Source: a bacterium (lineage in GTDB: Bacteria; Latescibacterota; Latescibacteria; Latescibacterales; Latescibacteraceae). Taken from it: a DNA stretch of 30,807 nucleotides. Made by a program: the position numbers and the translations under genes. Under the pieces are notes generated by a model. The model searched no databases and was not told the origin of the DNA. It worked only from the letters and a program-made list of their open reading frames with translations. Numbering within the stretch: the first letter of the stretch is position 1; every line of letters starts with the position of its first letter. The stretch spans positions 1 to 30,807 of the forward strand of contig JAJFUH010000085.1 in assembly GCA_021372535.1 (NCBI GenBank), written 5' to 3'. Positions 25,249-30,807 of this stretch are shown here, one piece after another.

Positions 25249-28020
25249 TTATTTATCGACAGTCACCGTGGAAATACGCTTCGGTGGAACAAGTAACTCG
25301 ATCCCGTCCTTCCCGGACAGCACGGTCGATTTTGTATCGTCACGGCCGTCGAGGGTAACACAATGTGCGCCCGTACAGCGGAAAGAGGGCTTGATCGTAA
25401 TCTTCTCCGTTCCGTTCATCGGATTGAAAAGCCGCACAAGCATGCGCCCGTTCATGTCCTGAATCGAGGTTATCACCGCATTACCCCCGACAGTCATGAA
25501 AGAATGTTCGCGGGGCAGTGTACCTGCCTGCCGGAAGTTTTCAAGGTCTCTCGGAATAATATCGACGACCCGAATGGGGCAGTTCACGCGCTGGCCGAGA
25601 AGAAACAGCCGCTGAACCGGAATTTCCCCGGCAATGGGCACGATGTCATATCTGAACGTGAGCCTGCCCTGAATCTGCCCTCCCGGATTGTCGTTCGTCA
25701 ACACCGCGCGCCGGAAAGCACGGAACAGGGTCAGCGCGATGGGACGGTCGGGGATATTTCTGACAGCGGTTTCGGGAAGACCGCGGCTCACGACCGCAAG
25801 CCCGGCTTTGCCGTCGCCAAACGCCGTCCAGGTGATCTGGGGCCGTGTTTCGACATCGAGCTCGCGGCGTATGTTGTTGTCTTCCACGAGAGCGACAGGG
25901 CGTTTGACCACATCGAAGGCGGAATCGCTCAGGTAGGTATCGCCGGCGATTCCGGTGGGGAGAAGAACACGGAGACGGTGATCGAGGATGGTGTTGTCGA
26001 CAGTCGTGGTTACCTCGACCCGGTCCGCGCCTTTACGGAGCGTAACATCCGATACGATTGTGAGGGGAGCGGTTTCTTCAGTACGGCGCATGGAGGCAAA
26101 ATCGAACGCTTTCGGAACGTTCATGTTCACGGTGATTCTCATCGTGGTCTTGCAGATGCCGTCCGCAGTCACCGAAACATCCGCGCCGTTCGCCGTGCTG
26201 AGACACATACGGTCGTTCACAGCAACACCGTGATACCAGCCGTCGCCGATATCAGCGCAGTCCTCGAAAGTCAGAAGTTGTCCATATGTTTTTCCGCTCC
26301 GTTTGTCGGTCACGGTTATCGTACCGTTCGGGTCGGCCTGCACGCGGAGAAATTCGTTCTCCATCGCGCGGTGCGAGATCGCCATCGAGCCGAGATACCG
26401 TGTCGGCCCGTTCTCGGGAGTGACAAGCAGGGTCGTATACCCGAACGCAGGCACCTTGAGCCGTACAGTCACCGTTATAATATTGCGGCTCTCCCCGACC
26501 GGCAGCCTGTACCGGTCGCGCCGGAAACTTTTTCTGTTGCGCTCCTGCCCGATAAGTTGATAAGGAATGGTTTCGCCCTGGGCGTTGTGCAGGGTGAACG
26601 AGAATTTTTCCTCGTATCCGAAAAACTCCTCAAACCGTTTCGGCCAGTTCGTCGGAAGGGGGATTTCGAGGTCAACCGGCTCATCGACAGTGTTTGCTGT
26701 GGCGTTGAAAACGGTGAGCATGAGCGCATCTCCCGGCATATCTGCGGGAGCGGCAGCCAGGGCGATGGTTTTCAGGGCTTTCGCAGAGAGCCGCGATGAA
26801 ATACCGAGCGACTGGTCGAACCGGTAGATCATGTCCTTGTGAACCTGATCGATGGAGCATCCGCATATGCTGTCATGGGGATGATTATCGAGGAGGTGCT
26901 TCCATGCGGTACGGAGGAAACCTTCGGGATATTGACTGCCCATATCGATGGCGAATGTGCTGAAGGGTTCCGCCCACAGACAGAGCTCATCCTCGCAGGC
27001 GGCGTTCATCTGCTTGAGGTGAATCCTGCTCGACAATACTCCCGGAATCAGCCACTGCTCGTCGATCGACCCGGGATCGCGGCTCGTTTCACGGAGCTCG
27101 CCGATAATCGTTTTATCGATCTTCGAACGCTCCGTAAGGATGTCTTCGAGATACGTATCGAGCGAGCTGTGAACTATCCTGATGCCCTGCGGCTCAAGTT
27201 TTTTGTTCGCACGGGCTATCATCTCGGTTATTCCGGGCTCTATTTCGATGTGATCGCACCCGTCGAAGAGCAGTATGGGCCCGAGTTTCGAGCGTTTCGA
27301 TTCCGCAATCGTATACTCGACAAGACTGTCTGCTGCCTTTTCGAGGTCCAGCGGTACGGTGCCATAAGGCTCGCGGACGGCGAACGCATACGAACAGTAC
27401 CCGAAGCGACCAAAACGGTATACCGGAATCATGGTGCCGTCGGAGGCTTTCCAGTTGAAATGGCCGTGGTGCTCTTTTTCAAGCGTGCCTCGCCATACAA
27501 GCGCCCCCGGAATACCCATCTGGTCGAAAATCTGCGGGAGCTGGCCGATATGCCCGAACATGTCGCAGACGAATCCGGCGTTCGAGGACGGTGCACCGAA
27601 CTCACCCGCGAGCCGTTTACCTGTCTGAAGATTGCGTACGAGCGATTCACCGCTCACGAGCCACTCATCGGGAAGATCATACCAGGGACCGAGACGGAGA
27701 CGTCCTTCACGGACAAACGCCTCGATTTTACCGCGGTTTTCAGGCTTGATTTCAAGATAATCCATGATCGGAATGACCTGACCGTCCATCTGAAAGTACT
27801 TGAAGGCAGGGTCTTTTTCGAAGGTACTGAAAACTTCGTCGAGCATGGATACGAGGCGCATCCGGTACCCCTGAAAGGGTTCGTACCATTCACGGTCCCA
27901 GTGGGTACTCGGGACATAGTGGGCGATTCTGATCATTTCGGGATTCTCTCCTTTTCCGGCGGCTGAAACCGAGGATGCCACAATCGTGAGTAAGACTGCC
28001 GTCACAATAAGCTTCTTCAT
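25249..28020 (-). CDS. Secreted GH38 alpha-mannosidase
   Basis: A 923-aa protein with a signal peptide (MKKLIVTAVLLTIVASSVSA, 1-20) and the GH38 catalytic domain. Zinc ligands H40 and D42 (STHWDREWY), nucleophile D153 (GFVCDMFGHIGQ) and H382 (NHPHDSICGCSID) are all present. The C-terminal two-thirds hold the usual beta-sandwich domains of the family. It removes alpha-linked mannose from glycans in the periplasm. The start at 28020 is set by GGAGGG 7 bp upstream; the frame is open to 28125 but that would bury the signal peptide. It is the largest degradative enzyme of the - strand run and lies 137 bp upstream of the symporter gene. Confidence 0.95.
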   Translation of the reverse strand: MKKLIVTAVLLTIVASSVSAAGKGENPEMIRIAHYVPSTHWDREWYEPFQGYRMRLVSMLDEVFSTFEKDPAFKYFQMDGQVIPIMDYLEIKPENRGKIEAFVREGRLRLGPWYDLPDEWLVSGESLVRNLQTGKRLAGEFGAPSSNAGFVCDMFGHIGQLPQIFDQMGIPGALVWRGTLEKEHHGHFNWKASDGTMIPVYRFGRFGYCSYAFAVREPYGTVPLDLEKAADSLVEYTIAESKRSKLGPILLFDGCDHIEIEPGITEMIARANKKLEPQGIRIVHSSLDTYLEDILTERSKIDKTIIGELRETSRDPGSIDEQWLIPGVLSSRIHLKQMNAACEDELCLWAEPFSTFAIDMGSQYPEGFLRTAWKHLLDNHPHDSICGCSIDQVHKDMIYRFDQSLGISSRLSAKALKTIALAAAPADMPGDALMLTVFNATANTVDEPVDLEIPLPTNWPKRFEEFFGYEEKFSFTLHNAQGETIPYQLIGQERNRKSFRRDRYRLPVGESRNIITVTVRLKVPAFGYTTLLVTPENGPTRYLGSMAISHRAMENEFLRVQADPNGTITVTDKRSGKTYGQLLTFEDCADIGDGWYHGVAVNDRMCLSTANGADVSVTADGICKTTMRITVNMNVPKAFDFASMRRTEETAPLTIVSDVTLRKGADRVEVTTTVDNTILDHRLRVLLPTGIAGDTYLSDSAFDVVKRPVALVEDNNIRRELDVETRPQITWTAFGDGKAGLAVVSRGLPETAVRNIPDRPIALTLFRAFRRAVLTNDNPGGQIQGRLTFRYDIVPIAGEIPVQRLFLLGQRVNCPIRVVDIIPRDLENFRQAGTLPREHSFMTVGGNAVITSIQDMNGRMLVRLFNPMNGTEKITIKPSFRCTGAHCVTLDGRDDTKSTVLSGKDGIELLVPPKRISTVTVDK

Positions 28021-28266
28021 AACACCCTCCATGGAATATACACGAAAACCACCATAACGCAGCAGATTCTCTCCCCGGTCAGACACTCCGGGTTGTATGC
28101 ATGATTCGTTAATGTACTGAATCAATCGGGATATCCGAAAGAATTCTCAAGATCACAGCATCATCATATGGTTTTCAGGAAAATAAATGAACCGGCAGAA
28201 TGTGACAAGTACGTTTTTTCTGTTATTACCCCGCCGGATATCCATTATCCTAATATGGTTATCATT

Positions 28267-29388
28267 TTACCTGTTTTTTCCGGTGAACGGGAAATCGTAC
28301 CCGGTTAACCCGAGCTCGTCTCTCATGGCAATGACCTCGCTCTGAAGCTGTCTGTTCAGGGGAACGCCGCTGTCTTTCCGTTCGAGCCAGGCAAGGTGCT
28401 CTTTTTCACCCGCAGTATAAATCCGCGGCGCGCCGGGCATCTTTTTCGATGCGCGGAGCTGACGGAGAATTTCACCGGCAGTCTTCTTGAAGGATTCCGG
28501 ATCGATAAACGCCGAAATGTCAATCGCCATGAAGAAATGCCCGAGGTGATAGGGGACCTTTTTGCCGTCCTTCAAACCGTTGAGCATCCACAAAAAGCTC
28601 CCTCCCTGAAGCGCCGCAGACAGAATCTCCACGACCGTGCCATAACCGTACCCCTTGTATCCCGCGGTTTCCTCGCCGATTCCGCCGAGGGGAGTAAGTG
28701 CGGCCGTTCCCTTCACGAGATCGGTGAGAATCTGGCGGGTATCGGTACGTGTCCTGCCGGAATGATCGATAACCCAGCCTGGGGGAATGTCTTTGCCCGC
28801 ACGGTCGTACAGCTCGATTTTGCCGCGCTGGGTCAGCGATGTGGCGCAGTCGATGACAAAAGGGAATTCCTCGTCGGTCGGAATACCGAATGTGAGCGGG
28901 TTTGTGCCGAGCATGTTCTCCACACCGAATGTGGGCGCGACCGAGGGACGGGCATTCGTTCCGGTTATACCGATCATATCGGCCTGTGTGGCCATGAGCG
29001 CATAGTAGCCCGCGATGCCGTAATGGGTGGAATTCCTCACCGCAACCATGCCGAGCCCGACAGCACGGGCTTTCTCTATGGCGAGCTCCATCGATTTCCT
29101 GCCGATGACATGACCCATGCCGTCATGACCGTCCACCACGGCGGTTGACGGCCCGTCCCTGACAATCTCGAAGCGTGTGACGGGATTCTGAATCCCCGCC
29201 CGTATCCTGTCGTAATAGATCGTTTTCAGGCGGCCCACGCCATGGGAGTCGATGCCGCGCCTGTCCGATGTTATGAGGACATCGGCGCAGATTTTCGCAT
29301 CGTCCTCCGGAACACCGAGGCCTTTGAAAACATCGACCATGAAACGCTCCATAATATCGAATCCGACAAGAACATAGTCTTCAGCCAT
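28267..29388 (-). CDS. Ldh_2 (malate/L-lactate/ureidoglycolate) family dehydrogenase
   Basis: A 373-aa cytoplasmic NAD(P)-dependent oxidoreductase of the Ldh_2 family. Family motifs are RRGIDSHGVGRL (43-54, with the conserved His in DSHG), NSTHYGIAGYY (119-129) and LGTNPLTFGIP (160-170). Members reduce or oxidise 2-hydroxy/2-keto acids such as malate, L-lactate, 2,3-diketo-L-gulonate and ureidoglycolate. In this sugar-acid setting a keto-acid reductase resembling YiaK is plausible, but the sequence alone does not choose. AGGAG lies about 10 bp before the ATG. It is the first gene of the - strand run, and the long region 29389-29994 between it and the divergent cytochrome gene must contain promoters for both. 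Confidence 0.9.
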   Translation of the reverse strand: MAEDYVLVGFDIMERFMVDVFKGLGVPEDDAKICADVLITSDRRGIDSHGVGRLKTIYYDRIRAGIQNPVTRFEIVRDGPSTAVVDGHDGMGHVIGRKSMELAIEKARAVGLGMVAVRNSTHYGIAGYYALMATQADMIGITGTNARPSVAPTFGVENMLGTNPLTFGIPTDEEFPFVIDCATSLTQRGKIELYDRAGKDIPPGWVIDHSGRTRTDTRQILTDLVKGTAALTPLGGIGEETAGYKGYGYGTVVEILSAALQGGSFLWMLNGLKDGKKVPYHLGHFFMAIDISAFIDPESFKKTAGEILRQLRASKKMPGAPRIYTAGEKEHLAWLERKDSGVPLNRQLQSEVIAMRDELGLTGYDFPFTGKNR

Positions 29389-29473
29389 GATTATTATCTC
29401 CTCGTATGGCGGGGACGGTAAAATTATTGATCATTATCTTTTTCGGTTATCCAGTTAAATCAGCTAACATGAT

Positions 29474-29583
29474 TGATCCCCCTCGGCTTCGCCGTCTCCC
29501 CCTTATAAAAGAAAGGGGGATGAAAGTGCCCTAAAAGCCGCGCCACCCTTAAAAAGGGGGGATGCCGCAGGCAGGGGGGATCA
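29474..29583. repeat. 110-bp MITE-like element with 9-bp terminal inverted repeats
   Basis: TGATCCCCC at 29474-29482 is matched by GGGGGATCA at 29575-29583. Inside is a hairpin, CCCCCTT (29498-29504) with AAGGGGG (29513-29519), and a CCCTT/AAGGGG pair. It is non-coding, lies in the 606-bp gene-free region 29389-29994, and no clear target-site duplication is seen. Confidence 0.65.
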
Positions 29584-29642
29584 CATACTATCGGAAGAAA
29601 TTATCAATTCTGATTAAAAGGTTTCCTATGCTTATCAAACTG

Positions 29643-29657
29643 GATAATCTGATTATC
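29643..29657. promoter_or_regulatory. Perfect GATAATC-T-GATTATC dyad
   Basis: The 7-bp arms are exact inverted copies with one central base. The half-sites resemble those of the dyad at 15023 (GATTAT / ATAATC). It lies between the divergent dehydrogenase and cytochrome genes. It could be an operator; the evidence is symmetry only. Confidence 0.35.
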
Positions 29658-29710
29658 TTTTGATTACCAACGCTCGATCACGTTTACATACATTCCCATT
29701 GCAGGTGCAA

Positions 29711-29730
29711 GGACAGGTCGCAACCTGTCC
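29711..29730. repeat. Perfect 8-bp stem hairpin
   Basis: GGACAGGT and ACCTGTCC flank CGCA. It has the same style as the other short palindromic repeats of the window. The remainder to 29994 shows no gene. Confidence 0.7.
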
Positions 29731-29994
29731 CTGAGTGAAATTATTTTTCCACGAACCGGTTTCCCACACAATTGGCGCTCATCTGTAAGATTAACGCAGA
29801 AAAGCACAGGAATCAAGCATATATCGCCATCAGATCATCAATCGGTAAAAAAGAGCTTGATTCCATATCCGTAATACGTTAATGTAAAGGATTAATTTTC
29901 ATTCGATAATTTCTGAACGATTGAGTCAAGATACGGCAAAAACCACTTACGACCCATCGTTTTTTCGTATATCGGGAAAGGATTTCATTCGACA

Positions 29995-30807
29995 ATGGCT
30001 ATAAACGTTTTCCGACACATCAGAAACAATATCGGACTCTTCCTGTTCAGCATGGTTCTGGGTATACTGCTCGGTTTTGCGATACTGTATGCCAGCCATG
30101 CGGGACTCGAATATTCTTCGACTGACAATTTCTGCGAATTCTGCCATGTTCATCCTCATGCAACCTATTCATGGAAAAAATCAACCCACTACAAAAACAA
30201 GAGCGGCACCATCGTTCACTGCGTTGACTGTCACCTCCCGCCGGGTGGTCTTTATTACCTGACCGAAAAAGCCCGTCTCGGTATCCGCGACTCCTACGGC
30301 GCTGTCTTCAAGGACAAGGAAAAAATCGACTGGGACGCCAAATCCGTGCTCGAACACGCGGCGACCTATACCTATGACGCATCGTGCATGAAATGCCATC
30401 AGGACCTCTACAGCCTCGGACTGACACCCAAAGGGGTAAAGGCTCATGAATACTACATGAAACAGCCCGAAAAAGTCCGCTGTATCAACTGCCATATCGC
30501 CGTCGGCCATTACCAGGAAAAACCGGCGGAGGAGATCACGATCGGTGAAGAAATGCCGAAAATCGAGCGCCCGAAACGGCCGGTGGATTCAGACGAGTTC
30601 GTCAGCTATACACAGACGATTCCGGAAACCGACGTCACATTCGACATGATCGCCATTCCGGGAGGCACATTCATGATGGGCAGCCCCGATTCCGAACCGT
30701 ACCGCGACCCGGATGAAGGCCCGCAGCGTGAGGTGAAGATAAGCCCGTTCTGGATGGGGGAAATCGAAGTTTCATGGCGTGAATTCAATGTTTTTTACAC
30801 ACGGACA
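29995..30807 (+). CDS. Four-haem NapC/NirT-type cytochrome fused to a SUMF1/formylglycine-generating-enzyme-like domain (3' end outside window)
   Basis: The frame runs open from ATG 29995 to the window edge (271 codons seen). Residues 13-33 form one membrane helix near the N-terminus. Four CxxCH haem sites follow: CEFCH (47-51), CVDCH (76-80), CMKCH (131-135) and CINCH (163-167), the spacing and size of NapC/NirT/NrfH quinol dehydrogenases. After a charged linker (175-210) the sequence turns into a SUMF1/FGE-sulfatase domain: MIAIPGGTFMMGS (218-230), DEGPQREVKISPFWMGEIEVS (240-260). The catalytic cysteines, if any, lie beyond the edge. An AAAGGA box is about 12 bp upstream. With the helix N-in, both haems and the FGE-like part would be outside the inner membrane. 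The function is not known; it probably takes electrons from quinol. Confidence 0.88.
   Translation, partial: MAINVFRHIRNNIGLFLFSMVLGILLGFAILYASHAGLEYSSTDNFCEFCHVHPHATYSWKKSTHYKNKSGTIVHCVDCHLPPGGLYYLTEKARLGIRDSYGAVFKDKEKIDWDAKSVLEHAATYTYDASCMKCHQDLYSLGLTPKGVKAHEYYMKQPEKVRCINCHIAVGHYQEKPAEEITIGEEMPKIERPKRPVDSDEFVSYTQTIPETDVTFDMIAIPGGTFMMGSPDSEPYRDPDEGPQREVKISPFWMGEIEVSWREFNVFYTRT

Noticed and set aside
25363-27966. Two long + strand frames (478 and 375 codons) opposite the GH38 gene
   Set aside because: They are antisense shadows of a clear alpha-mannosidase and show no family features.
1-30807. tRNA or rRNA genes
   Set aside because: I saw no rRNA-like sequence or tRNA cloverleaf in the gene-free stretches, though without a computed scan a tRNA could be missed.

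Overview
The window looks like a chromosomal segment from an uncultured or environmental Gram-negative bacterium of the FCB superphylum. A Latescibacterota-like lineage is my best guess, but no rRNA or marker gene confirms it. Supporting features are a giant Ig-repeat surface protein ending in a FlgD/Por-type sorting tail, Tat-exported Gfo/Idh/MocA and sulfatase proteins, a DUF5916-type outer-membrane protein, long sodium:solute symporters and many short palindromic intergenic repeats. Coding DNA is moderately GC-rich. The stretch from about 10.7 to 12.5 kb looks more AT-rich and carries accessory genes.

Layout. 1-5.8 kb: 3' part of a secreted repeat protein (at least 17 Ig-like units of about 85 aa, a dockerin-like calcium segment, a cohesin-like domain and a sorting tail), closed by a clear terminator. 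6.1-8.8 kb: a + strand group with a URO-D-family protein, an LsrG/ABM-type small protein and an iron-type alcohol dehydrogenase; the last two overlap. 9.06-10.66 kb: a small, very basic membrane protein translationally coupled to a GH109-like, Tat-exported Gfo/Idh/MocA protein. 10.9-12.3 kb: an accessory patch on the - strand, with a two-gene HEPN-like operon and a hicB-hicA pair whose hicA has a premature stop. 12.7-14.6 kb: HpcH/HpaI aldolase followed by an SMP-30/gluconolactonase-like protein (- strand). 15.1-17.0 kb: a secreted beta-propeller glycosidase-like protein and a second, orphan HicB-like protein. 17.6-29.4 kb: a run of - strand genes for polysaccharide and sugar use: KduI, a CBM9-like/DUF5916 outer-membrane protein, a Tat sulfatase, an SSS symporter, a secreted GH38 alpha-mannosidase and an Ldh_2 dehydrogenase. 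30.0 kb to the end: a + strand gene, cut by the window edge, joining a four-haem NapC/NirT-type cytochrome to a formylglycine-generating-enzyme (SUMF1) domain.

How it fits together (inference). Secreted and outer-membrane proteins would bind and trim a sulfated, mannose- or GalNAc-containing, uronate-rich glycan. The SSS protein would import the sugars. KduI, the lactonase-like protein, the aldolase and the dehydrogenases would process uronates and sugar acids. No SusC/SusD pair is present. The observations I rate highest are the cytochrome-SUMF1 fusion, the HEPN-like two-gene operon, the broken hicA, and several unexplained palindromic or promoter-like elements in the gene-free stretches.
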